A DNA stretch of 64,000 nt from Pseudooceanicola batsensis HTCC2597 (GTDB taxonomy: Bacteria > Pseudomonadota > Alphaproteobacteria > Rhodobacterales > Rhodobacteraceae), in contig NZ_CH724131.1 in assembly GCF_000152725.1 (NCBI RefSeq), positions 3,031,236 through 3,095,235 on the forward strand. The letters are read 5' to 3'. Positions 34,932 to 46,443 of the stretch are shown piece after piece. Below the pieces are notes generated by a model. The model did no database searches. It saw nothing but the letters and a program-made list of their open reading frames with translations, and was not told the DNA's origin. A program made the translations under genes and the position numbers. The stretch's first letter is position 1, and every line of letters starts with the position of its first letter.

Positions 34932-36113
34932 ATGACCCGCAAGAATTACATCTTCACCTCGGAATCCGTTTCCGAGGGCCACCCGGACAAGGTCTGTGAC
35001 CGGATTTCCGACGCCGTCCTCGACGCCCTCCTGGCCGAGGAACCGCAGGCGCGGGTCGCCTGCGAGACCTTCGCGACCACCAACCGGGTGGTGATCGGCG
35101 GCGAGGTCGGCCTCGCCGACCAGGAGAAGCTGCATGACTACATGGACCGGATCGAGGACATCGCCCGCGCCTGCATCAAGGACATCGGCTATGAGCAGGA
35201 CAAGTTCCACTATCAGACGGTCGAGGTGACGAACCTCCTGCACGAACAGTCCGCCCATATCGCCCAGGGCGTCGACGCACGCGACAACAAGGACGAGGGG
35301 GCCGGCGACCAGGGGATCATGTTCGGCTATGCCACGACCGAGACCGACGACCTGATGCCCGCGCCGATCCAGTTCGCGCACAGGATTCTCCGCCGTCTCG
35401 CCGAGGTGCGCAAGGACGGAACGGAACCGACGCTCGGCCCCGACGCCAAGTCGCAGGTGTCGCTCCGTTACGAGAACGGCCAGCCGGTCGAGGTCACGCA
35501 GCTCGTCCTGTCGACCCAGCACCATGACGAGACCCAGTCCTCGGAAGACATCCGCCGGCTGGTCGAACCCTACATCCGCGAGGTCATTCCCGGCGACTGG
35601 CTGACGGCGAACACCGAATGGTGGATCAATCCGACCGGCAAGTTCGTCATCGGCGGTCCGGACGGCGACGCGGGCCTGACCGGCCGCAAGATCATCGTCG
35701 ACACCTATGGCGGCGCGGCTCCGCATGGCGGCGGGGCCTTCTCGGGCAAGGACCCGACCAAGGTCGACCGCTCGGCTGCCTATGCCGCCCGCTACCTCGC
35801 CAAGAACGTGGTCGCCGCCGGCATGGCCGAGAAATGCACGATCCAGCTGTCCTACGCGATCGGCATCTCGAAACCGCTGTCGATCTACGCCGACACCTAC
35901 GGCACCGGCCATGTCGACGAATCCGTCATCGAAGAGGCGGTCGCCCGGGTCATGGACCTGACCCCGCGCGGCATCCGCGAGCACCTGCAACTGAACCGCC
36001 CGATCTACCAGCGCACCGCGGCCTACGGCCATTTCGGCCGCAAACCCGAAGCGGATGGCGGTTTCTCCTGGGAACGCACCGACCTCGTCGACGCGCTCAA
36101 GAAGGCCGTCTGA
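34932..36113 (+). CDS. metK: S-adenosylmethionine synthase
   Basis: 393 residues from ATG 34932 ([20 protein letters not shown]), fixed by the riboswitch GGAG. Family motifs: [29 protein letters not shown] and [16 protein letters not shown]. The enzyme makes SAM from methionine and ATP. Expression should fall when SAM (or SAH) binds the leader and blocks ribosome access. After the stop lie two strong hairpins shared with the convergent doxX gene. Confidence 0.96.
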   Translation: MTRKNYIFTSESVSEGHPDKVCDRISDAVLDALLAEEPQARVACETFATTNRVVIGGEVGLADQEKLHDYMDRIEDIARACIKDIGYEQDKFHYQTVEVTNLLHEQSAHIAQGVDARDNKDEGAGDQGIMFGYATTETDDLMPAPIQFAHRILRRLAEVRKDGTEPTLGPDAKSQVSLRYENGQPVEVTQLVLSTQHHDETQSSEDIRRLVEPYIREVIPGDWLTANTEWWINPTGKFVIGGPDGDAGLTGRKIIVDTYGGAAPHGGGAFSGKDPTKVDRSAAYAARYLAKNVVAAGMAEKCTIQLSYAIGISKPLSIYADTYGTGHVDESVIEEAVARVMDLTPRGIREHLQLNRPIYQRTAAYGHFGRKPEADGGFSWERTDLVDALKKAV

Positions 36114-36136
36114 GCCGGCCTCCCCTACACGATCGC

Positions 36137-36264
36137 GCCCCGGCCTCGCGCCGGGGCCTCGCTCGAACTTCGCGCCACGAACGCACCGCGGGGCCTCGCC
36201 CGAACCACGGGCCATGATGTGACCCAAGTATTTCGACCGGGAGGCCCCGGCGCAGCGCCGGGGC
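36137..36264. terminator. Pair of matching hairpins between metK and doxX
   Basis: Two copies of the same stem GCCCCGGC / GCCGGGGC, with 5-base loops, at 36137-36157 and 36244-36264 (the second extends to 10 bp with a 1-base loop). They lie between convergent genes and probably end transcripts on both strands. No long T run follows on either strand. Confidence 0.5.
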
Positions 36265-36272
36265 ACATTGCC

Positions 36273-36689
36273 TTATTCCGCCGGGGCGGCAGCGCGGCGT
36301 TCCACCGACAGGGCGCCTGCACCGAAGGCCACCACCATCAGCATGCCGCCGGTGATCGTCACGTTCTTCATGAAGCTGATCATCTGCATCTGGGCGTCCA
36401 TCCCTTCCATGCCGAAGGACGGCACGAGGTGGAAGATGATCCCCGACACCAGCGAGAAGCCCGCCAGCAGGAAGGCCGCGATCCGCGCCTGCCAGCCGAT
36501 CAGCAGGGCGATGCCGCCGACCAGCTCGACCAGGATGACGATCGGCAGGAGGCCGCCGGGCACGCCCATCATCTCCATGTAGCCCTGCGTGCCGGCATAG
36601 CCGGTGATCTTCTGCAGACCCGAGGTGATGAACATGAGTGACAGAAGAACGCGCCCGAGCGGCGCGGCATAGGGAAGGATATTGGTCAT
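36273..36689 (-). CDS. DoxX-family membrane protein
   Basis: 138 residues from ATG 36689 (MTNILPYAAPLGRVLLSLMF). Four hydrophobic segments are visible: residues 8-25, 45-65 (GLLPIVILVELVGGIALLIG), 70-90 and 105-128. GRVLLSLMFITSGLQKI is the DoxX opening. The family is often tied to redox or stress-related membrane complexes; the function of this member is not known. It is convergent with metK and sits between metK and trmB, which are often neighbours in this group. Confidence 0.85.
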   Translation of the reverse strand: MTNILPYAAPLGRVLLSLMFITSGLQKITGYAGTQGYMEMMGVPGGLLPIVILVELVGGIALLIGWQARIAAFLLAGFSLVSGIIFHLVPSFGMEGMDAQMQMISFMKNVTITGGMLMVVAFGAGALSVERRAAAPAE

Positions 36690-37084
36690 TGTGGTGTCCT
36701 TGTAGGTGATATGATGAGTTCGGTGTCCGCATGCCGCATATCGCCGCCTCGCACCACTCGGAGAATTTCGACATATCATGTGCGTCACCGCGCAGACGGA
36801 GTTTCCGGGGTCGCGCGCATCCCGACGCTCCGCCTGGCGCCGACCATCCGTGACGGTGCCGTCCGCCTGCCGGGCAATTCCGCCGAAGCCGAAGGTGTCA
36901 CGCGGGAGGCTACGCCGCGTCCGGGAAGCGCGGCCGCCCGCGTGCAGCCGGGGCCAGACGAAGGGGATGGCCTTGCGCTGCAGCGCCGGACCGTCCCGCC
37001 GCCCGCGCGCCGCCGGGGCCGTCCTGGTCGGGTCGCGAAACGCCCAGGTTGATCCCGCGCGACCCGGACGCTAAGGCACCGCGC
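36690..37084. other. Gene-free stretch between doxX and trmB
   Basis: About 395 bp with no frame of convincing codon use on either strand. An AT-rich segment at 36705-36780 contains ACAT-ATC-ATGT near 36770 and is the likely doxX control region; the rest is GC-rich and featureless to me. Confidence 0.5.
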
Positions 37085-37795
37085 ATGAGCAATCAGCATC
37101 CCTCCGGCGCCCCGTGGCGCAACTTCTACGGCCGGTTCAAGGGCAAGGCCCTGCGCCCCTCGCAGGAGGCCTACCTCGACGAGGATCTCGCCGCGCTCTC
37201 TCCCGGCCCGGTCGGATGGGAGGAGAACCCCGACCGCCGGCCGCTCGATCTCGGGGCGCTTTTCGGCGGGCGCGAGGTCTGGGTCGAGATCGGCTTCGGC
37301 GGCGGCGAACACCTTGTGCACCAGGCCGAGCGCAACCCGCAGGCCGGCATCATCGGGGCCGAACCCTACATCAACGGGGTCGCCATGCTGCTGGGCAAGA
37401 TCCGGCAGGCCGGGGTCGACAACCTGCGGGTTCATCCAGGCGACGCCCGCGATCTCTTCGACGTGCTGCCAGCCGCCAGCATCTCGCGGGCCTTCCTGCT
37501 CTATCCCGACCCCTGGCCCAAGAAGCGCCACCACCGCCGCCGCTTCGTGACGCCCGAACACCTCGAGCCGCTGGCCGAGGTCCTGAAACCCGGCGCGATC
37601 TTCCGCGTCGCCACGGACATCCCCGACTATGTCCGCCAGACGCTGGAGCAGGTGCCGCGCCACGGGTTTGACTGGCTGGCCGAAAAGCCCGCCGACTGGC
37701 GCGAGCCGTGGGACGACTGGATTTCGACCCGGTACGAGCAGAAGGCCCTGCGCGAGGGCCGCACCCCGCACTATCTGACATTCCGCCGCCGCTGA
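37085..37795 (+). CDS. trmB: tRNA (guanine-N7-)-methyltransferase
   Basis: 236 residues from ATG 37085. SAM-binding motif VEIGFGGGEHLVHQAERNP, and the specific YPDPWPKKRHHRRRF block, identify TrmB. It methylates G46 in the variable loop of tRNAs. The N terminus (MSNQHPSGAPWRNFYGRFKG) is typical for alphaproteobacteria. The next gene starts 34 bp later. Cytoplasmic. Confidence 0.95.
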   Translation: MSNQHPSGAPWRNFYGRFKGKALRPSQEAYLDEDLAALSPGPVGWEENPDRRPLDLGALFGGREVWVEIGFGGGEHLVHQAERNPQAGIIGAEPYINGVAMLLGKIRQAGVDNLRVHPGDARDLFDVLPAASISRAFLLYPDPWPKKRHHRRRFVTPEHLEPLAEVLKPGAIFRVATDIPDYVRQTLEQVPRHGFDWLAEKPADWREPWDDWISTRYEQKALREGRTPHYLTFRRR

Positions 37796-37829
37796 AACCG
37801 TGGCGGACCGGGCGCAGGAGAGGATCTGC

Positions 37830-38258
37830 ATGGCCGGACAGAAGACCAGACCCACCACCGTCACGCCCGAGGACTTCCTCGCCTCGGTCCAGCCCGCCCG
37901 CCGCCGCGCGCAGGGGGTCGTCCTGCGCGACCTCTTCGACCGCGTCACCGGCTGGCAGCCGCGCATGTGGGGCCCGTCCATCGTCGGTTACGGCGCCTAC
38001 GACTACACCTATGCCAGCGGCCGCACCGGCACATGGCTGGCGACGGGCTTCTCGCCCCGCAAGGCCGCGCTCTCGGTCTACATCATGCCGGGCTATCAGG
38101 ACTACGGCCCGATCCTCGACCGCCTCGGCCCGCACCGGAAGGGCAAGTCCTGCCTCTACCTCACCCGCCTCGACGCCGTGGACCATGACGTGCTGGCCGA
38201 ACTGATCCGCACCGGCCTCGACGATCTTGCGCGCCGATGGCCCGTCCGGCCGGAATGA
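37830..38258 (+). CDS. DUF1801 domain protein
   Basis: 142 residues from ATG 37830, with GGAGAGG upstream; a GTG at 37800 is open but lacks a site. DUF1801 features: a helix with LRDLFDRVTGWQPRMWG, SIVGYGAYDY, ATGFSPRKAALSVYIMPG and YGPILDRLGPHRKGKSCLYL. The family adopts a YdhG-like fold and has no assigned activity. It lies between trmB and gltX and is probably carried on the trmB transcript. Small and soluble. Confidence 0.8.
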   Translation: MAGQKTRPTTVTPEDFLASVQPARRRAQGVVLRDLFDRVTGWQPRMWGPSIVGYGAYDYTYASGRTGTWLATGFSPRKAALSVYIMPGYQDYGPILDRLGPHRKGKSCLYLTRLDAVDHDVLAELIRTGLDDLARRWPVRPE

Positions 38259-38321
38259 CCCGCCGCTGATGGACATTCCCGCGCCTTTGTGACAAAGCGC
38301 GCGGGCATCAGGAGCCTGCCC

Positions 38322-39647
38322 ATGACCGTCACCCGTTTCGCCCCCTCGCCGACCGGCTATATCCATGTCGGCAACCTGCGCACCGCGCTGTTCAATTTCC
38401 TGATCGCCCGCAAGCAGGGCGGCACCTTCATCCTGCGGATCGACGACACCGATCCGGAGCGCTCGAAAGAGGAATATGTCGACGCGATCAAGCAGGATCT
38501 CGACTGGCTCGGCCTGCACTGGGACCGGGTGGAGCGGCAGTCCGAACGGCTTGACCGCTATGCCGAGGCGGCCGACCGCTACCGCGAGATGGGCCGCTTC
38601 TACGAAGCGTTCGAGACGCCGACCGAGCTTGACCTCAAGCGCAAGAAGCAGCTCAACATGGGCCGCCCGCCGGTCTACGACCGCGCCGCCCTCGCGCTGT
38701 CGGATGCCGAGAGGGACCGCCTGCGCGCCGAACGCGGGCAGGGGGTCTGGCGCTTCAAGCTGGATCACGAGCGGATCGAATGGACCGACGGCATCCTCGG
38801 CCCGATCTCGATCGACGCGGCCTCGGTCTCGGACCCGGTGCTGATCCGGCAGGACGGGCAGGTGCTCTATACGCTGGCCTCGGTGGTCGACGACACCGAG
38901 ATGGGCGTGACCCATGTGGTGCGCGGCTCGGACCACGTGACCAACACGGCGACCCAGATCCAGATGATCGACGCGCTCGGCGGCGCGGCCCCGGCCTTCG
39001 CGCACCATTCCCTGCTGACCGGCCCGCAGGGCGAGGCGCTGTCGAAGCGTCTCGGCACCCTGTCGATCCGCGACCTCCGCGCGCGGGGCGTGGCGCCGAT
39101 GGCCTTGCTGTCGCTGATGGCGCGGCTCGGCTCGTCCCGGCCGGTCGAGCTGCGCGCCTCGGTCGACGAACTGGTCGAGGGGTTCGATCTGTCGCAATTC
39201 GGCTCCGCCCCGACCAAGTTCGACGAGAACGACCTCTTTCCCCTGACGGCCCGGGTCCTTCAGTCGACCCCGCTGTCGGCCGTGAGGGACCGCCTCGCTG
39301 CCGCCGGCGTGCCGGAAGACCGGGCCGAGGCCTTCTGGTCCGTGGTCCGCGACAACATCACCGTGCTCGACGAGGTGGACGCCTGGTGGATCATGATGCG
39401 CGACGGGGCGGATCCGCTGGTCGCCCCCGAGGACGAGGATTTCATCCGCGAGGCCATGCCGCTCCTGCCCGAGACCATCGACCAAAGCACCTGGAGCCAG
39501 TGGACCGGCGCGGTGAAGGACAAGACGGGGCGCAAGGGTAAGAGCCTCTTCATGCCGCTGCGCAAGGCCGTGACGGGGATGGAACGCGGGCCCGAGATGG
39601 CCCAGCTGCTGCCCCTGCTGCAGGTGATCCGGGCGCGGAATTTCTGA
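38322..39647 (+). CDS. gltX: Glutamyl-tRNA synthetase (short, GluRS2-like)
   Basis: 441 residues from ATG 38322, with AGGAG 8 bases upstream. Class I motifs are FAPSPTGYIHVGNLRTALF (the HIGH-type site as HVGN) and GEALSKRLG for the KMSKS loop, in which the first Lys is replaced by Ala. This degenerate loop and the short length are typical of the second GluRS type of alphaproteobacteria. The enzyme charges tRNA-Glu and perhaps tRNA-Gln (then amidated); which one is not decidable here. Downstream lies an inverted repeat at 39672-39696. Confidence 0.9.
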   Translation: MTVTRFAPSPTGYIHVGNLRTALFNFLIARKQGGTFILRIDDTDPERSKEEYVDAIKQDLDWLGLHWDRVERQSERLDRYAEAADRYREMGRFYEAFETPTELDLKRKKQLNMGRPPVYDRAALALSDAERDRLRAERGQGVWRFKLDHERIEWTDGILGPISIDAASVSDPVLIRQDGQVLYTLASVVDDTEMGVTHVVRGSDHVTNTATQIQMIDALGGAAPAFAHHSLLTGPQGEALSKRLGTLSIRDLRARGVAPMALLSLMARLGSSRPVELRASVDELVEGFDLSQFGSAPTKFDENDLFPLTARVLQSTPLSAVRDRLAAAGVPEDRAEAFWSVVRDNITVLDEVDAWWIMMRDGADPLVAPEDEDFIREAMPLLPETIDQSTWSQWTGAVKDKTGRKGKSLFMPLRKAVTGMERGPEMAQLLPLLQVIRARNF

Positions 39648-39671
39648 TCGCGTCGCGGTGCGTCTAAGCGC

Positions 39672-39712
39672 GCACCCTACCCAACCCGTAGGGTGCCTGC
39701 TCGCACGCACCG
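39672..39712. repeat. Dispersed palindrome, CGTAGGGTGC type (copy 1)
   Basis: GCACCCTAC (39672-39680) and GTAGGGTGC (39688-39696) form a 9-bp inverted repeat; the right arm continues into CGTAGGGTGCCTGCTCGCAC (39687-39706), a dispersed motif also at 50435, 50565 and 55079. It could also serve as a hairpin after gltX. Confidence 0.5.
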
Positions 39713-39876
39713 CCCGCGGCGCCGCTCCGCACTTCCCGCCGGGCCTTGTCCGACCGTTAACCCCGGGCTCGAGCGGGGTTCTCCCCCGGGCACGCCCGAC
39801 CGGCGCGGTAGGCTGGGCTTCAGACCGGACACCTCCGGGGCCTAGATTGGCATGCCGCCCGGTGCGCGCGCCCGGC

Positions 39877-40446
39877 CTATTCGTCGAGGATCTCCACCCC
39901 CAGCTCCCGCAGGTGCCGGTCGACCAGGCCCGTCTCCTTCGCGCTCAGCGTCTGCGCCCGGGGATATCGGGGCGCCGCGCGGTCGTTCAGGATCGGCCCG
40001 TCCCAACCGGCCGTCGTCTCGAAGAAGTGGCGGCCGCCCTCCTCGCCGAAGACCCTCAGATATCCCTGCACCACCACGTCGAGATAGCTGAGCAGCACCG
40101 GCCGGTGTCCTTCTGCCGGACCGTGCTTGTCCCGGGGGATGTGGTAGACGGCGATCTCGCCCGCATCCTCGGCCGCGTGACTGATCCCGTCCAGAAGCGC
40201 GACACGGTCGTAGCCGAGTTCGCGCGCGTCGAGCGCGGTCCAGTCGGCGCCCGGTACCGCCGCGATCAGTCCGTCGATGGCGACGCCGTCGCAGCGCTCG
40301 GCCGTCAGAAAGGCCATGTCGCGGATCGGCGTGTGCCGCCAGACCCGCCGCCATCCCGACAGCCGGGCCGGATGCGACCGTCCGTAGACATGCGTGGCGG
40401 TGTTCACCAGGCTGCCATATCCGAAGAAGTAAGGGTCCCTTTGCAT
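39877..40446 (-). CDS. Gamma-glutamylcyclotransferase-like protein
   Basis: 189 residues. The family opening FGYGSLVN is clear (residues 8-15), followed by RVWRHTPIRDMAFLTA; near the end is LSAKETGLVDRHLRELGVE. The AIG2/GGCT fold binds gamma-glutamyl amines and related compounds. The central part (GISHAAEDAGEIAVYHIP, SYLDVVVQGYLRVFGEEG) is longer than in minimal members. The catalytic Glu is not certain from sequence alone. The gene is convergent with gltX across 229 bp of repeats. Confidence 0.75.
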   Translation of the reverse strand: MQRDPYFFGYGSLVNTATHVYGRSHPARLSGWRRVWRHTPIRDMAFLTAERCDGVAIDGLIAAVPGADWTALDARELGYDRVALLDGISHAAEDAGEIAVYHIPRDKHGPAEGHRPVLLSYLDVVVQGYLRVFGEEGGRHFFETTAGWDGPILNDRAAPRYPRAQTLSAKETGLVDRHLRELGVEILDE

Positions 40447-40906
40447 GCCGTGCCTCGTTCCGTTCTGAGCCGCATCGCGCTGGCCAAGCCTCTACGCTGA
40501 CCCCGTCAGGCCGGTGATCGGCCGGACGGAGCCCCGGAGAGCCGAGTACCACGGGTCCGCAGGGGAGATCCAACATCTCGGTGCGGGCCGGTTCCCGGAG
40601 GCGTCGCGGAGGCGTCGCGGAGGCCGGGCCCGATCGTCACGGCAGGGCCTGCGCCGTCGGAGAGATCGACCGGCCCGGGCGCGCGTCTGTCCGGCATCGC
40701 TGCGCTGGCGCGCCGTCCGACCGGCAGCTGCAGCGCGCCGAGGCGCCGGCGCGGAACTGCCCGCTGTTCGGGCCTGCCGCCCGCGCGACATCTGCGCCGC
40801 GCCGGCCGAACCCCGGCCGCATCGCGGCGGCGCCCGGAGCAGGCCGATGCTCTTGCCGGCCAGCGGCCCCCGCGTCCCGTCCCGCGAACGGTGCGCACTC
40901 TGGCTC
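40447..40906. other. Gene-free stretch before the gcv promoter
   Basis: About 460 bp, very GC-rich. The open frames here have no recognisable protein and run on both strands. I see nothing definite in it; the promoter and riboswitch follow at 40907. Confidence 0.5.
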
Positions 40907-40935
40907 TTGCGTGACCGGCGCGGGCAGGCTAATCC
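40907..40935 (+). promoter_or_regulatory. Candidate gcv operon promoter
   Basis: TTGCGT (40907-40912), 17-base spacer, TAATCC (40930-40935). The start predicted from this falls near 40942, right at the beginning of the glycine riboswitch. Confidence 0.45.
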
Positions 40936-40940
40936 AGAGA

Positions 40941-41120
40941 CATCGGACAGGGAGAACCGGCCGCGCGCCGGTGCCGAAGGAGCAACCGCCCCGGAAACTC
41001 TCAGGCCAAAAGGGACCTGCCGGTATCGAACTCTGGAGAGTGGCGCGGACCCGCGCCCGCCGAAGGGATAGCGATCTCAGGCGCAAGGACAGAGGGGGCA
41101 TCGTGGCGCGTGACGCGCCA
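40941..41120 (+). promoter_or_regulatory. Tandem glycine riboswitch of the gcv operon
   Basis: Two aptamers in series. The first (about 40944-41022) has GCCGAAGGAGCAA, then AAACTCTCAGGCC and AAAAGGGACC. The second (about 41029-41098) has GCCGAAGGGATAGC, ATCTCAGGCGCAAGGACAGA. The spacing and motifs are those of the cooperative glycine riboswitch, which turns on glycine-cleavage genes when glycine is high. It is followed by a 7-bp hairpin TGGCGCG-TGA-CGCGCCA (41104-41120), which may be part of the expression platform; there is no T run, so control of translation or processing is possible. gcvT starts at 41159. Confidence 0.9.
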
Positions 41121-41158
41121 GCGGTGCCGGGCGTTTCCCGGAACAGACGAGGACCGGG

Positions 41159-42271
41159 ATGAACGACCTGCAAAGCCTGCCGTTGAACGACCTGCACGTC
41201 GAACTGGGCGCCAGGATGGTGCCCTTCGCCGGCTATTCCATGCCCGTGCAGTACACGGCCGGCGTGATGAAGGAACACCTCCACACCCGCGAGGCCGCGG
41301 GGCTGTTCGACGTGTCCCACATGGGCCAGGTGCTGCTCAGGGGCGAGAACCCCGCCCGAGCCTTCGAGGCGCTGATGCCCGTGGACGTGGTCGGACTGAA
41401 GGAGGGCCGCCAGCGCTATGGCCTGCTGACCGACGACACGGGCGGCATTCTCGACGACCTCATGTTCTCGAACCGGGGCGATCACCTCTTCACCGTGGTG
41501 AACGCCGCCTGCAAGGCGGATGACATCGCCCATATGCGGGCCGCCATGCCCGGCGTCGAGGTCGAGGAGGTCACCGACCGCGCCCTGCTGGCCCTGCAGG
41601 GTCCCCGGGCCCAGGCCGTTCTGGCCGCGCTGGCCCCCGAAGTGGCGGACATGAGGTTCATGGATGTCCGCACCGTCGCCCTCTGCGGTGCCGAATGCTG
41701 GGTCTCGCGCTCCGGCTATACCGGCGAGGACGGCTACGAGATCTCCGTGCCCGCGGACAGCGCCGAAACCCTCGCCCGCGCCCTGCTCGACCATCCCGAC
41801 ACCCTGCCCATCGGCCTCGGCGCCCGCGACAGCCTGCGGCTCGAGGCGGGGCTCTGCCTTTACGGTCACGACATCGACACCACGACCACCCCGGTCGAGG
41901 CCGGCCTGCAATGGGCCATCCAGAAGGTCCGGCGCGCCGGCGGCGACCGCGCCGGCGGCTTTCCGGGTGCCGACCGCATCCTGAAACAGCTGGCCGAGGG
42001 CGCGGAGCGCAAGCGCGTCGGCCTCCGCCCGCAGGGTCGTGCCCCCATGCGCGAGGGCGTGCCGCTCTTCGCCGGTGAAGCCGCGACCGATCCGGTCGGC
42101 ACCATCACCTCGGGCGCCTTCGGGCCGACCGTGCAGGCCCCGGTCGCCATGGGCTATCTTCCCATTGACTTGGCGGCGCAGGGCACGATCATTTCCGCTG
42201 AGCTGCGGGGCAGGCGGGCGCCGGTCGAGGTCGCCCCGCTGCCCTTCACCCCCGCGAATTTCAAGAGATAA
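41159..42271 (+). CDS. gcvT: Aminomethyltransferase (T protein)
   Basis: 370 residues from ATG 41159, with GAGGA upstream. T-protein features: LGARMVPFAGYSMPVQYT, LFDVSHMGQVLL, ALQGPRAQAVL and SRSGYTGEDGYEISVP. It transfers the aminomethyl group from the lipoyl arm of GcvH to tetrahydrofolate, giving 5,10-methylene-THF and ammonia. First gene of the glycine cleavage operon, under the glycine riboswitch. gcvH follows by 17 bp. Confidence 0.95.
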   Translation: MNDLQSLPLNDLHVELGARMVPFAGYSMPVQYTAGVMKEHLHTREAAGLFDVSHMGQVLLRGENPARAFEALMPVDVVGLKEGRQRYGLLTDDTGGILDDLMFSNRGDHLFTVVNAACKADDIAHMRAAMPGVEVEEVTDRALLALQGPRAQAVLAALAPEVADMRFMDVRTVALCGAECWVSRSGYTGEDGYEISVPADSAETLARALLDHPDTLPIGLGARDSLRLEAGLCLYGHDIDTTTTPVEAGLQWAIQKVRRAGGDRAGGFPGADRILKQLAEGAERKRVGLRPQGRAPMREGVPLFAGEAATDPVGTITSGAFGPTVQAPVAMGYLPIDLAAQGTIISAELRGRRAPVEVAPLPFTPANFKR

Positions 42272-42288
42272 GGATCAGGGAGACCGCG

Positions 42289-42648
42289 ATGAAATTCACC
42301 GAAGAACACGAATGGCTGCGGCCCGACGGCGACGAGATCGTGGTCGGCATCACCGAACACGCCGCCGAACAGCTGGGCGACATCGTCTTCGTCGAACTGC
42401 CCGAGGTCGGCACCGAGGTCTCGAAGGACGACGAATGCGTCGTGATCGAATCGGTCAAGGCGGCGTCGGACATCCTCGCGCCGCTCGACGGCGAGATCAC
42501 CGAGGTGAACGAGGCGCTGGTCGAGGATCCCGGCAAGGTGAACGAGGATCCCATGGGCGACGCCTGGTTCTTCAAGATCAAGCCCTCGGAGCCGTCCCAG
42601 ATGGACGACTACCTCTCCGAGAAGGAATACCAGGACCTGATCTCCTGA
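42289..42648 (+). CDS. gcvH: Glycine cleavage system H protein
   Basis: 119 residues. The lipoyl-carrying Lys is in VVIESVKAASDILAP. FTEEHEWLRPDGDEIVVGIT and PYDRK-type end (YLSEKEYQDLIS) are normal. GcvH shuttles the aminomethyl group from GcvP to GcvT. A 683-bp spacer separates it from gcvP, unlike the usual close packing. Confidence 0.95.
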   Translation: MKFTEEHEWLRPDGDEIVVGITEHAAEQLGDIVFVELPEVGTEVSKDDECVVIESVKAASDILAPLDGEITEVNEALVEDPGKVNEDPMGDAWFFKIKPSEPSQMDDYLSEKEYQDLIS

Positions 42649-42744
42649 CCGGACCCATGACAGCGATCGGCACCTTCCCGCGAACCGGCCCGATGGGCCG
42701 GGCCTCCGCCTCGCGACCCTTCATGGCGCGGGGGCCGTCGGGGG

Positions 42745-42770
42745 ATCCTGGGGTCAGGCCCGAGGATGAC
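42745..42770. repeat. Dispersed palindrome, TCGGGTCAAGCCCGAGG type (copy 1)
   Basis: ATCCTGGGGTCAGGCCCGAG with GATGAC after it (42745-42770). It resembles the short palindromes, roughly ATCCTCGGGTCAAGCCCGAG, seen widely between genes in alphaproteobacteria. It stands in the gcvH-gcvP spacer; other copies are at 50529 and 60743. Confidence 0.5.
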
Positions 42771-42870
42771 TGCGGCGCGCGCCCCGCCGGCGCGCACCGG
42801 GTGGGCGCCCGCCGGTTCACGCCCCGCCATCCCGTGCGGCACCCGATCGAACGGCCGGAGCGGTGAGACC

Positions 42871-43331
42871 ATGACCGGCCCCCGCACCGACAGGGCAGAG
42901 CGCATCGTTCCCGCCGCACCCGCGCGCCTGTCCGGGCGGCGCGCTCCGGACGGCGCGCGGGCAGAGGTCGCCGCCCGCGACCGTCGCACCGGCGGCGACG
43001 TCTGCATGGTCCGGCGTTTCCTTTCCGGCGGCGACGGCAACACCGGCCCCGCCCGCGACGAGGTCGCGGGGCGCTTTGCCGAAGGAACGCCGCCCGAAAG
43101 CCTCGCCCGCTCGATCCGCGTTCCGGCCGCCAACCCGGCCTTTGCCGGACCCTTGCGGATGCACCGGAGCTTCAGCCCTCATTCCCACGGCACCCGTGTC
43201 CGGGTCGCCTCTCACGGTGTGCCGGCGGGCAAACTCGCCGCCCCCGCCGCCCCCCGCGCAGTGGCCCCCTCGCAGGGCCTCGCCAAACTCTCCGCCCTCT
43301 TTGCAGCTGCCCCGACGTCGAAGGAGACGAC

Positions 43332-43335
<4 letters not shown>
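42871..43335 (+). CDS. Uncertain small open frame between gcvH and gcvP
   Basis: 154 residues from ATG 42871; its stop overlaps the gcvP start by 4 bases (ATGA), which is what a real operon gene would do. Against it, the sequence is low-complexity (A, R, P, G-rich) with no domain, the ribosome-binding site is weak (GCGGTGAGACC) and the reading frame is rich in codons any GC-rich DNA would give. A piece near the end ([34 protein letters not shown]) could be decayed protein. I give it low weight. The 222 bp before it hold a palindrome. Confidence 0.25.
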
Positions 43336-46172
<2,837 letters not shown>

Positions 46173-46443
46173 GCGCCCGGCCCCTGCTTCTTTGGTCGGA
46201 AAAATATCCTCGGGGGTAGCCCGGACCGCCCCGGCGGTCCGGGCGAAGGGGGCAGACAGCCCCCTGTGCCGCCCCCCGGATCTCGGGGTGCCCCCTGGAC
46301 CCCGGGTGCCCGACTTCCTCGCGCTCGACCCGGGGATCTCCCGCCGTCTTCTCTCCGTCGCCACGCCATGCCGCGCAGAGGGCCCGGGTCAGGTCAGCGT
46401 CGCAGGAGAGGGGGCCACCCCTCCCGAACGCCCCTCGGCCCCG
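46173..46443. repeat. Repeat-rich gap after gcvP
   Basis: CTTCTTTGGTCGGAAAAATA (46188-46207), a hairpin CCCGGACCG / CGGTCCGGG (46220-46243) with 6-base loop, and ACCCGGGGATCTCCCGCCGT (46329-46348), which recurs at 60611. A partial copy of the GGGTCA palindrome is near 46381. The hairpin may end the gcv transcript. No protein-coding frame is credible here. Confidence 0.5.

Noticed and set aside
37371-39710. 779-residue minus-strand frame over trmB, DUF1801 and gltX
   Set aside because: Shadow of three clear plus-strand genes with normal motifs.
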